A stretch of DNA of 64,000 nucleotides, from positions 303,501-367,500 of the forward strand of contig CATNEN010000012.1 of assembly GCA_950097015.1 (NCBI GenBank), in the 5' to 3' direction. This document shows, one piece after another, positions 52,401 to 62,222 of the stretch. A program made the position numbers and the translations under genes. Source of the DNA: Macrostomum hystrix (taxonomy: Eukaryota > Platyhelminthes > Macrostomidae). Numbering within the stretch: the first letter of the stretch is position 1; every line of letters starts with the position of its first letter. A model generated the notes under the pieces. It saw only the letters and a program-made list of their open reading frames with translations. It was not told the origin of the DNA and searched no databases.

Positions 52401-55400
52401 GGCCAAAAATACTGGGTTACCAGGCTAAATCTCGAATGTAATCATTTCTTCTTACTACAAACGGTACATCTGCACATCGCACAGCCAAATGGTTCAATTA
52501 ATTTACAAGCAAAGTCAAATCAACTTTGTTGGCTTTGAAACTCAATAATATAAGCTCAGTGTGCAATAGTGCACGCTGCTTATGTACGGTGACATTGGCT
52601 TAAGGGATTCCTAGTTTAGATGTCCTTTAGCGATGAAGGAAACTAAGGCTGCTGCGTTTCCAGAAAATGTCTGGCTTCCCTTGGTCCAAGCAACAACCTT
52701 TATTTTAAGGTCGTTACCTTGTGTCAAAATTAATTTCAGAGCTACCCAAAGACGGCCGTATTAGTTTTATATTTTCGTCTTTTAGATTAAATGCGAGAAA
52801 TCGTCTAAAATCTTATGTAAGTAACTCAGTAAAGGTCTATTGAGCAAGCTATGTAAAATAGTTAAACTGTCCTTCTACCACTGAGACAGCTCAAACGATG
52901 AGGTTCCGTTTCCAGGCGAAGTTAAATTTCAAAAATTAAAATAAACCTTTTGCTGCACCGTTTTCTAAACAAACTAAGGCCGATTACACACCAAAATCAC
53001 CATGCAACAACAACGCATTGAATTTCAGAACTGCCTAAAGAGGGTCGCATACCTATTATTTTCAAATCGTTTAGAACTGACGCTAAGAAACGTTTTAAAG
53101 CTCTTGTAAGTTGGCCTTGTCGGAATCTGCTTCAGAAATGCGAGCATTTAATCCTTATTTGCTGTCTTTGTTGCTTCTTAATTTCTTGCTTTCTTTATGA
53201 TCTTGCCGCTGCATTTCCTCTTAAGTAGCAGTTCTGCTGTGTAACTTAGGATTTCAGTCGAGAGGGTGATTTTTGTGTCCCTGAGCAATATGCTTCATTT
53301 CCAATGGCTTCGGTTTTACCCGGCATTAGCTTTAGTAGAAAAAATTCAAGAGAGTTTGGCTGCCTCCAGTCCATGGACTGAACAGCTGTACATAGCCTTT
53401 AGATGCGCCGCGAACTAGCTGCGGCAGCGTCACTGGCTGTACATCAACCTATATGGTGCTAAAAGTACATGCAAGTGTTTAGAAGAGTCATCGTTTTCTA
53501 TTAAATATCCCAGAAAATGTATTAAGCATTGAAACTATGATTTCAGGACTGCCGAGTGAAAACCGAACTTCCACAGTGTTTTCTAAGTTGCGCTTCAGCT
53601 CTAGACACACACTGAAACTCAATGTGAGAGTTTAGTTCTCTTTCTCACCAGCTCATTCTCACATTTGCTTTGTCATTTTCAAACTTTAAGCAAAGATATT
53701 TCGGGGCTTTTCGGACAAAGTACAGGATTGTAGAATGCAGGCTTCATGTGCACTGAAATCTAAAAATAGTCCATCTTTCTTGTGACGTTTCTGAGGTAAA
53801 GAGAATGAACAGAACTACCCCCCTTGGACTATTACGTCGCTAATATCTGACAGCCGGAACACATGTGTCAAACTCCGATTGCAGATTTGCCGTACAAGGC
53901 CAGACCGGACAGAGTATTTTGTCATATACGCAGCGCACTTAGGGCAAAGTACAGAGAAAATGTAAGGATTGCCGCCTATTATTTGTATAGTGTTGCGAGC
54001 TAATTGTTGGTCCTCTAAAGTTGACGCAGGTGGAAATGGGATTTTGAATCTCCGCCTTAGGAGAAATTGCTCGTGTCCTTGAATTAAGACGCCAAATTCC
54101 ACTTTACTTTATTCAGTTCAGCCAGCTGCAAAATTGGTAGGTCTTACCCAACTGATAAGTCTCATTTCTGTCTTATCTATTTACTGATTTCTGTTGTAGC
54201 CTTCTAGAAAGCTAATAAAATTCGCAGTTTAATTGGGATCCATTGATTTCTTCATCTGAGCTATGACGACGTTTTCAGCGCTAGACATCATCATTAGGCA
54301 GTGAATTCTTCGTATTTTATTAGCCATGTTATTGGCAATTTGCAGAGCTGCCCTACGCGTCTCGCACTATATTCCTGTTTATTGACTTGCGCAGGAAGAT
54401 GCGTTTCCGATTTAGAAGCTTTGTAAGCTCTGCTTTGTCATGCTTTAGCTTAGAATAATGGCATTTATTCTAGGGCGGGATACTGCGTGAGACTGCGGAC
54501 AGAGATGAAGCCTCAGCAGCTTGCGATGTTTGCCCCCCCCATACCCCCACCTTGTTAGCAATTTTCACAAATATTCATCCTGATTATACAAACAAAATAC
54601 TGATCCCGCTTGCAGACCTCCCCAAGGACAGTCGTATTAACTATCTGCACTCTAATTTTGGTACTAAAATTCGTGCAAAATATCGGATTAGCGTAAGTCC
54701 AGCGTAATTAGAAAAGAATTTGCGACTTTCATTGCAGCCTTCTTTAGAAAGAATCTTACAATAAAGATCGAGTTTTCAAACCGCTTTTACTGCCGCTCAT
54801 TCCATTCCGCTTCCTAAAAAGGGATTCCTACCCCGTGTAGGCCGCTGTACATATTTCAAAACTTTCGCTCAAGAAGCCGCATGAAACTAAGGCTGAATGT
54901 AAGTAGCCTGTTGCGCGCATGCATGCTTTATTTGAGAAATTTCTAATTTAATTAGATCCACGTCTACTAAGCTACAACTGGCGCCGTTTCCAAACAAAAA
55001 CCAATTGAGGTCAAATAAAAGATTAAGAAAGTTTTTAAAAAATCCTCAGCTAAATAGCCTCACATTAGCTAGCAAAATACGAAATTTCTGCGCCTAATTT
55101 TCAGGGATTCCATGCCGAGGCCGCATACTATACATGTTCTCCGATTTTTCACTAAAGGCCCGGTCTAAATTCAAGCAGCTAGTGAGTAGTTTCGGCCCAT
55201 CAGAGTAGCCATATATTGCTGCGATTGTTTAAACACGCCTAGTTGACGTTTCCACTCCAAAACCAGAGTGCAAAATCCAATAGATGGTTAATGCGAACTC
55301 TCCATATTTATGCACATTCAATTGGAATAATATCGCATTGTAGACTTACCCAAGGCTGGCAGGTTGTCTGTAATATTTAGCGATTTCAAACGACAAGTGC

Positions 55401-58400
55401 ACGACAAGTACCGCGGTCTAGTAAGATTACACAATTTAAAGCATAGCTTTGTCTCTAGTATAGTTGCTGAAGCCAAAGACTCTGACAATGGATGTTGTCA
55501 GGCGACTCGCCTCCGAGGTTAACGGTAGAAAGACCATGCAATTTTACCCTTCAAATACCCACTGCGCTTTGCAATTAACTAACCTCCAAAGCCGTGCGAC
55601 GTCAGCATTGTCGATGCCGATGTTTTGTGCTTCTGGGAGGTTAGTTCATCGGATAGAGTGGAGAATTTTAACCCATACTCAGGATTTTCATGGCGATAGG
55701 TTTAATATTTTAGCAGATAAAATATTGAAAAATACTGAAAAATAATAAAAAGATGGGTATCTGGAATACCCCCTGGTCTTTCTACTGTTAATGATTTTCC
55801 AGTATTTTTCTGGCTGCTTTAGCGATTTCTTGCTGTCAATCTAGTCTTGCCGCTGTATCTCTGTCAGTCGCTACCTAATCATTTTGTTCTCTAATGCAGG
55901 GCTGCCAAAGGCTGGCCGACTCTGCGAGATATTCAGAGACTTTGGGAAACAGATTCGGACTAAACTGCGGCTAAGCGTAAATTGCGATTATCATCGATTT
56001 CATTGCTAAAGCCATAGGAATCCGAGCCCTACTTTATATATATAATTGCAGAAGAACTGCCCATTCTGCCTATTTCGCTGACTCCTGAGCACACACGCAC
56101 ATGGATACTGTACGCAGGCACACGCTCACCCAGTTGTGCACATCTGCCCTGATTTTTTCATCGTCAGGCAGTGTACACTCACTGTGCCGCCCTTAATAAG
56201 TGTGGCCTCGCCGCGGAATCGAGCTCAAGGACCTTGGTGCGGGGGGGCAAACGCGTTAGACCGCTCCGCCACTCGCCCCCCCTAAGCCCTACTATCAATC
56301 TTGTCACCTTTCATCTTTTAATTCCGCTTCGAGAGGCTAGAGCTTCGGACTCGGGCCGAGAAGTCGAAAGTTCGAACCTCAGACCAAGAGAGACAGTTTG
56401 TATGCTTGAGCACGGCAATTAATTTGCCTAGAGTGCTTTATTTCACCCAGCTGTAAAATGGGTACCAGCAATAGCTAGGGGAGAAATTTATCTGTGTAGC
56501 GGTCTCCCCTGTCCAGAATCCAGATTGAATATCTGTAAACAGCCTTTCGGTGCGTTGCACAATGGCTGTAGCTGTGCCACTGGCTGTACATCTGGCCCAA
56601 CTGGGCTAGGTGTCGTTTCTATATCTTTAATAAATAAGCTTTTTTACAATATCTTAGAATCCCAAATTAGTACTATTTCCCTAATTTAATGCCTTCTTAC
56701 TGCAGGGCTGCCAAAGACTGGCCGGCTGTGCGAGATTTTCTGGGACTTTGGGAAACAGATTCGACTCAAACTGCGGCTGACTGTAATTAGTTCCATCTGT
56801 GGCATCGATTTGCTGAATGCATGTGCCATGCCGCCAATGCGGGAAAGCTCTGACTGCCTCAATTCTGATTCCTTCCCGTATTTTCTCTATTTTCTATTTG
56901 ATGATCTGTCTGGAGACACTAGTTGTTTAAGACATTTGGTTAGCCGTTATTACAGACTCCATCCATTGCTGTTAATACTATTTATCATTACTTCCTGCAC
57001 AGGATTGCCAAGGACTAGCCGAATGATTGACATTTTCTGGGACTTTAGAAAGATTATGCGCTCCAAATTGCGCAACCAAGTAATTAATTGGGGTTAAGTT
57101 TCCAGTGGCACAGTTCTTTTATAGACGTATTATCTTCCTCTATTCGGTAAGAGTATCGTGCTAATTTGAAATGGTACGACATTTTCATGCCTTTCATCTA
57201 TCATACACTCATAATACACTATTGTACAGTCCCACCCCGTCCCTACCTGCAACCCTAATCCCTTGCCTCTGCAGTTTCATCCCATTTTAATCATTACCCT
57301 CCCTTCAGCTGAATCCCTTCCCTCCGTTCAGCTGAATCCCTTCCCTCCGTTCAGCTGAATCCCTTCCCTCCGTTCAGCTGAATCCCTTCCCTCCGTTCAG
57401 CTGAATCCCTTCCCTCCGTTCAGCGGAATCCCTTCCCTCCGTTCAGCTGAATCCCTTCCCTCCGTTCAGCTGAATCCCCTCCCTCCGTTCAGCTGAATCC
57501 CTTCCCTCCGTTCAGCTGAATCCCTTCCCTCCGTTCAGCGGAATCCTTCCCTCCGTTCAGCTGAATCCCTTCCCTCCGTTCAGCTGAATCCCTTCCCTCC
57601 GTTCAGCCTAATCCCTTCCCTCCGTTCAGCTGAATCCCTTCCCTCCGTTCAGCTGAATCCCTTCCCTCCGTTCAGCTGAATCCCTTCCCTCCGTTCAGCT
57701 GAATCCCTTCCCTCCGTTCAGCTGAATCCCTTCCCTCCGTTCAGCTGAATCCCTTCCCTCCGTTCAGCTGAATCCCTTCCCTCCGTTCAGCTGAATCCCT
57801 TCCCTCCGTTCAGCTGAATCCCTTCCCTCCGTTCAGCGGAATCCTTCCCTCCGTTCAGCTGAATCCCTTCCCTCCGTTCAGCTGAATCCCTTCCCTCCGT
57901 TCAGCCTAATCCCTTCCCTCCGTTCAGCTGAATCCCTTCCCTCCGTTCAGCTGAATCCCTTCCCTCCGTTCAGCTGAATCCCTTCCCTCCGTTCAGCTGA
58001 ATCCCTTCCCTCCGTTCAGCTGAATCCCTTCCCTCCGTTCAGCTGAATCCCTTCCCTCCGTTCAGCTGAATCCCTTCCCTCCGTTCAGCTGAATCCCTTC
58101 CCTCCGTTCAGCTGAATCCCTTCCCTCCCATCAGCCTAATCCCTTCCCTCCGTTCAGCTGAATCCCTTCCCTCCGTTCAGCTGAATCCCTTCCCTCCGTT
58201 CAGCCTAATCCCTTCCCTCCGTTCAGCGGAATCCCTTCCCTCCGTTCAGCTGAATCCCTTCCCTCCGTTCAGCTGAATCCCTTCCCTCCGTTCAGCTGAA
58301 TCCCTTCCCTCCGTTCAGCTGAATCCCTTCCCTCCGTTCAGCGGAATCCTTCCCTCCGTTCAGCTGAATCCGTTTTCCCCTTGCAGTAAAACCAATGTTC

Positions 58401-58915
58401 TGTAACAAAAACACTTTCTCATGGCCTGCAGTCTCCCTTTCCTTGCCCATCTACTCTTTTCCCCTGTTCCCCAGCCTCTCAGAGCGTCCCGGTGTAGGGG
58501 AACCCAATTCCAGAGTGCATTGTTAGTTTCATAACTCCTAAGCCTTCACCATTCGCCGGCGGTACAGAAGCTCAACCGGCGTCAGAAGAGCTTCGAACTA
58601 GTTGCCACCAGCCTGAGCTCAGATGAGCTAGAAAAATTCCGCGTCATCCTGACCCGCGACTACACCAGCTCGGACGAGGAGTGCGGCTCCGGCGGCTCCG
58701 ACCAGCTGCGGGTGCGCGAACTGTCCTGGGAGTCGGACGAGGTCAAACGATTGAAACGCCAACTGGATCAGGTCTACATGGACAATTGCGCCACCACCAA
58801 GCAGAAGCAGCAGCTGAGCCGCTGCATCCGGGATCCGCTGCGCTCCAGGTCGCAGCGCCCGCCGCCAGACGGCGCTCCCGACTGGGCGCTGAAGCCGCCG
58901 ATGAGGAAGACCTAA
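49499..58915 (+). CDS. Gene B: unrecognised protein with a large array of mutually exclusive cassette exons
   Basis: Constant exons: 49499-49921, 50461-50741, 51372-51469 and 58568-58915. Twelve well-supported alternative exons lie between 52264 and 57079. One cassette gives about 408 residues. The N-terminal block FSPLTLFESTITNAQML, then ESMAERELFSALKI, is nearly identical to gene A, followed by Gln/Ser-rich sequence, an acidic run (EADEEEEDDC), a Gly-rich linker and the core LKGNGPHLFDFSMPFSAE with VMSKAKEMAEGKGWPDDVW. The last exon encodes KLNRRQKSFELVATSL, DYTSSDEE, LRVRELSWES and a helix rich in Lys and Gln, ending in TAA at 58913. Exon 51372-51469 and its gene A counterpart are both exactly 98 nt. 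Gene A lacks the intron at 49922-50460. The start is the ATG 9 bases after the acceptor TTTGCAG. The family is unrecognised; the tandem arrangement points to local duplication. Confidence 0.82.
50000..50290. repeat. about 42-bp repeat, gene B intron 1
   Basis: The unit around GATAACTGATCTGGGTCTTT and GGTAATAGTCTAGG is repeated about 7 times with moderate divergence. Confidence 0.85.
50880..51085. mobile_element. Fragment related to the TTAA-flanked element at 55519
   Basis: Sequence such as TTCGGATAGAGCGCAAATTT and TTTTCACGGCGATTGGTT matches the interior of the 55519-55791 element. The right end CCAATGGTCTTTATACAGTT is a decayed version of its terminal repeat. The left end is unclear. Confidence 0.5.
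51085..51322 (-). mobile_element. tRNA-derived SINE, family B, copy 1 (gene B intron 2)
   Basis: On the minus strand the head reads GTAGCCTAGTGGTTATAGTG with a B-box GGTTCGATTCG, followed by a body with GTCCGTGGACTGAACAGC and TGGCTGCACATTTGGCCCAA. Related copies are at 53360-53460 and 56325-56640. Confidence 0.78.
52140..52210 (+). CDS. Candidate degenerate gene B cassette (71 nt)
   Basis: A strong acceptor (CTATTCTCTTTGCCAG) is followed by an open stretch in the expected phase with GTATTT exactly 71 nt downstream, the same length as the next cassette. The 24 residues lack the LP and GR motifs and most basic residues, so it is a decayed cassette or chance. Confidence 0.3.
52264..52334 (+). 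CDS. Gene B cassette exon B1 (71 nt)
   Basis: Acceptor TGTTGTAG and donor GTAAGT. It encodes 24 residues with FAEFRRDMRLRLRN, aligning with the F..F(R)...R.K core of the other cassettes. It is two codons shorter at the front and lacks the usual LP. Confidence 0.78.
52740..52816 (+). CDS. Gene B cassette exon B2 (77 nt)
   Basis: Acceptor TAATTTCAG and donor GTAAGT. It encodes LPKDGRISFIFSSF followed by the basic NARNRLKSY end, after the split codon. Confidence 0.9.
53029..53105 (+). CDS. Gene B cassette exon B3 (77 nt)
   Basis: Acceptor GAATTTCAG and donor GTAAGT. It encodes LPKEGRIPIIFKSF and ends DAKKRFKAL; very close to cassette B2. Confidence 0.9.
53258..53334 (+). CDS. Candidate degenerate gene B cassette (77 nt)
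   Basis: Acceptor GGATTTCAG, an open stretch in the right phase, and GTAGAA exactly 77 nt downstream. The 25 codons show no LP, GR or basic tail. The exact length is suggestive, the sequence is not. Confidence 0.25.
53360..53460 (+). mobile_element. SINE family B fragment
   Basis: It shares CAGTCCATGGACTGAACAGC and CACTGGCTGTACATC with the family B copies. The head is missing. Confidence 0.55.
53547..53623 (+). CDS. Gene B cassette exon B4 (77 nt)
   Basis: Acceptor GATTTCAG and donor GTGAGA. It encodes LPSENRTSTVFSKL and ends SSRHTLKLN. The Gly of the GR pair is Asn here. Confidence 0.88.
54346..54422 (+). CDS. Gene B cassette exon B5 (77 nt)
   Basis: Acceptor AATTTGCAG and donor GTAAGC. 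It encodes LPYASRTIFLFIDL and ends KMRFRFRSF. Confidence 0.9.
54616..54692 (+). CDS. Gene B cassette exon B6 (77 nt)
   Basis: Acceptor CGCTTGCAG and donor GTAAGT. It encodes LPKDSRINYLHSNF and ends KIRAKYRIS. It starts only 193 bases after cassette B5 ends. Confidence 0.9.
54822..54898 (+). CDS. Gene B cassette exon B7 (77 nt)
   Basis: Acceptor TTCCTAAAAAG, weaker than its neighbours, and donor GTAAGT. It encodes IPTPCRPLYIFQNF and ends RSRMKLRLN. Confidence 0.87.
55105..55181 (+). CDS. Gene B cassette exon B8 (77 nt)
   Basis: Acceptor CTAATTTTCAG and donor GTGAGT. It encodes IPCRGRILYMFSDF and ends KARSKFKQL; the best match to gene A cassette A3. Confidence 0.9.
55344..55420 (+). CDS. Gene B cassette exon B9 (77 nt)
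   Basis: Acceptor TCGCATTGTAG and donor GTAAGA. It encodes LPKAGRLSVIFSDF and ends QVHDKYRGL. Confidence 0.9.
55519..55791. mobile_element. TTAA-flanked MITE-like element, second subfamily, 273 bp
   Basis: The ends are TTAACGGTAGAAAGACCATG and CCTGGTCTTTCTACTGTTAA, an inverted pair with TTAA on both sides, sharing the TTAACAGTAG start with the other family. It sits between cassettes B9 and B10. No frame is present. Confidence 0.82.
55900..55976 (+). CDS. Gene B cassette exon B10 (77 nt)
   Basis: Acceptor CTCTAATGCAG and donor GTAAAT. It encodes LPKAGRLCEIFRDF and ends QIRTKLRLS. About 64 of 77 bases match cassette B11, so the two are recent duplicates. Confidence 0.9.
56060..56285 (-). mobile_element. 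tRNA-derived SINE, family A, copy 3 (cassette array)
   Basis: Reverse orientation; shares CATCTGCCCTGATTTTTTCA-type body and the CCGCGGAATCGAGCTCAAGG head side with copies 1 and 2. It is truncated at the tail and lies between cassettes B10 and B11. Confidence 0.82.
56325..56640 (+). mobile_element. tRNA-derived SINE, family B, copy 2 (cassette array)
   Basis: The tRNA-like head has GGCTAGAGCTTCGGACTCGG and B-box AGTTCGAACCTC. The body contains CAATGGCTGTAGCTGTGCCA and GGCTGTACATCTGGCCCAA, shared with 51085-51322. Confidence 0.75.
56706..56782 (+). CDS. Gene B cassette exon B11 (77 nt)
   Basis: Acceptor TCTTACTGCAG and donor GTAATT. It encodes LPKTGRLCEIFWDF and ends QIRLKLRLT. Confidence 0.9.
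57003..57079 (+). CDS. Gene B cassette exon B12 (77 nt)
   Basis: Acceptor CTTCCTGCACAG and donor GTAATT. It encodes LPRTSRMIDIFWDF and ends IMRSKLRNQ. It is the last cassette before the minisatellite and the constant final exon. Confidence 0.9.
57300..58376. repeat. 23-bp minisatellite of acceptor-like units, gene B
   Basis: The unit CCCTTCCCTCCGTTCAGCTGAAT is repeated about 47 times. Each is a polypyrimidine tract ending in CAG. It fills the intron before the last exon of gene B (acceptor at 58566-58567), ending about 190 bases upstream of it. Confidence 0.95.
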
Positions 58916-61035
58916 GAACCTCCTGCCCTTTGCAGCCTTCGATTTGACAGTTATTATCTATTTTATGGCTAACAAAAAAAATCTCTTCAGCCCTCTAAAT
59001 TCTGCCTATTTAACTAGCCCAATACTATTGAAGCCATCCTGTTTTATTTGCTTGTCCCCGATGTCTGCTAAGGCCGCATCTGATCGAGGTCAGTGAACTA
59101 ATTATGTTTCATTTTTAATTTATGTTTCAATTATACCGTAAAGAAGACTGATGCATATTTATAGGACATCATTTACAAATCTAGTTTTTTACAGTGAGTC
59201 ATGTGTAATTTCATAGTTTTACTACATTTTATTGCATATTCCCATATTAACTATGATTGCACTCGCTCTATCGTATGCCTATTAATGTGTGCCCCGTCTC
59301 TCAGTTTTATGTTTTTATTTTCTGGCGCGCTCACCTTCAATCTGACTAATAACATTATTAGCAATTGTTTGTTGTGCAATGCTCCTCACACATGTATTTG
59401 CATTTTCTATTCTCCTCTCTGTTCGTGGGTTTCAGTTTGTTTTACCGATCTTGTGCACGATATCCTTGAATCAGGCGTCAATTTTTGTTTATTAATAACA
59501 ATTCGTGCTTGACAGTCGGTCCAACTCATCCTACTCGGTAGTAGTATGCGCTGATTATTCTTGTTGTGGTCATTTGGCATTGTGTAATGCACACTCTGAC
59601 AATGCATTCATTCATTTCTTATACAAATAAATAATAACATTAAGGACACTGACAAGACACTGACATAGCAGACGGTTCGGCTATCTGGCGAAATTCTGGC
59701 AAAACCACGTAAAAGCATCGGTTTATTAAATTTATTAGCTTCAATTTGGTTTGGTTAATTCGTGCTGCTTTGCGCTCAGAGCCTGACAACTGTGCATACA
59801 TCCTCCTGCACCCAACTGGCGCCTCTTGAGTAGTACACTTGAGTAGTACACTTTCAATGCGTGCTTGGGAGGAAATGTACACAGCTGACCACTGCTGAGC
59901 TCGAGTCTGGGATTGCGCAATCTTGGATTGGGGAGGATTTCTCTGGGCCATGGGAAGAGCAATTTTTTTGCTATTGCGGTTGAGTACAACTCAGCCGAAC
60001 TTACCTCAAGGATCGAGTTAGTTTTGAGCAGCTGTGCCAGCTCAGGTGTCTAGCTATTGCGCCATTCTCTTTTAGCAGAGGCGAACTGGTGGGCTGGCAC
60101 TGGGACTGCTCCAGCGCATAAATACTCGCAGTAATGCCAGCAGCCACCCCGCCTCCACTGCGGTGCAATTGGGGCGGTCGTGTCCTAGCGGTCCCGAGCT
60201 AATAGCAGCAAGCTGGCAAACAATCTGTTGCCGCAAATTCTTCAAATTGGCTGTTATCGCGGTACTTGAAACTGCTTGGCCTCACTTGCATGACTGACTG
60301 GGCCTTGCGCTGATAAAGCCTATCTCTCGGGTCTCTGCAGTGTCTCCCTGCTATCTGGCCTGGGCTAGTGTGATCCTTCATTGTTGCATTGGGTTCAGGC
60401 TCAGCTTCAGATTGGCTCTGTGCAAGTGCACGCGCATATAGCCCCCCACATAGCCACAGGTCGACTTGGCACGCTACGCGCGCAATTCATTCCCCCTGTC
60501 TCTCAACAGCATTTCTATACTTTCTTCTCTTATCCTCTCTCCCCTTTCTTAAAAAAATTTCCTGCTATCTCGCGCTGCATATCTTTCTGATCGCGAAAGC
60601 GCTGCGGGTGTAGCGCCGATCATCGAAGACTGAATATAGTTGACACGTGTATTTCAGCTCTGGCGTGGTTGCGCTGGGGCGAGCTAGTACAGACTACCAC
60701 TTCTGAGCATAGGAGAGGTGGCTGGCAACTTGCTCACTGCATGCATGAGCAGCATTGTAGTTTTTACCTATCTGCTGGAATTTAGCCAAAGCTTACCTGA
60801 CAGCAGAAGCTGCTTACTCGTATCAGCGCGAGTGTGCCGATTAATTTTCAGGCTAAACGGCTAAGCAAGAATATCTTTAAGATTAGAAACAGTTCACTTT
60901 GTGGCTGTTAGCAGTTCTTCTTTTTGTTCGATTGCTTTGAGCACGTTGAGACTGCAACATGCCATGCAAACATGTTATGTTGTTATAATACTCGGAATTA
61001 TAGTGTATAAATATACCTCTCCTCCCTGTGCATCA
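58916..61035. other. Gene B 3' flank and spacer
   Basis: AATAAA-like motifs lie near 59627 (AAATAAATAATAAC). The rest shows no convincing gene; short frames near 59640-60600 have no recognisable domain and no coding bias. Confidence 0.45.
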
Positions 61036-61039
61036 TTCA

Positions 61040-62222
61040 TGTACAGGTAATAATGTATTTTTTGACATGCTAGACAGGCACTGACATGTTAGACAGGCAT
61101 TAACATGCTAGACAGGCACTGACATATTAGACAGGTGCTGACATGTTAGACAGACACTGACATGCTAGACAAGCGCTGACATGTTAGACAGGCACTGACA
61201 TGTTAGACAGACACTGACATGTTAGACAGACACTGACATGTTAGACAGACACTGATATGTTAGACAGGCATTAACATGCTAGACAGGCGCTGACATGTTA
61301 GACAGGCACTGACATGTTAGACAGACACTGACATGTTAGACAGACACTGACATGTTAGACAGACACTGATATGTTAGACAGACACTGATATGTTAGACAG
61401 GCATTAACATGCTAGACAAGGCGCTGACATGTTAGACAGGCACTGACATGTTAGACAGACACTGACATGTTAGACAGACACTGACATGTTAGACAGACAC
61501 TGATATGTTAGACAGACACTGATATGTTAGACAGGCATTAACATGCTAGACAGGCGCTGACATGTTAGACAGGCACTGACATTTTAGACAGGCACTGACA
61601 TTTTAGACAGGCGCTGACATGTTAGACAGGCGCTGACATGTTAGACAGACACTGACATGTTAGACAGACACTGATATGTTAGACAGGCGCTGACATGTTA
61701 GACAGGCGCTGACATGTTAGACAGGCGCTGACATGTTAGACAGGCACTGACATTTTAGACAGGCGCTGACATGCTAGACAGGCACTGACATGTTAGACAG
61801 GCACTGACATGTTAGACAGGCACTGACATGCTAGACAGGCGCTGACATGTTAGACAGGCACTGACATGTTAGACAGGCACTGAAATTTTAGACAGGCACT
61901 GACATTTTAGACAGGCGCTGACATGTTAGACAGGCACTGACATGTTAGACAGGCACTGATATGTTAGACAGGCACTGACATGTTAGACAGGCATTGACAT
62001 GTTAGACAGGCACTGACATGTTAGACAAACACTGACATGTTAGACAGACACTGATATGTTGTATCAGTGTCTGACACAGACACTGACAGGCATTAACATG
62101 CTAGACAGGCGCTGACATGTTAGACAGGCACTGACATATTAGACAGGTGCTGACATGTTAGACAGACACTGACATGCTAGACAAGCGCTGACATGTTAGA
62201 CAGGCACTGACATGTTAGACAG
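61040..62222. repeat. about 19-bp minisatellite, about 60 copies
   Basis: The unit ACTGACATGTTAGACAGGC (variants GCGCTGAC, ATTAACATGC, AGACACTGAT) has a near-constant 19-base period and recurring blocks of several units, pointing to segmental duplication within the array. Confidence 0.93.
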
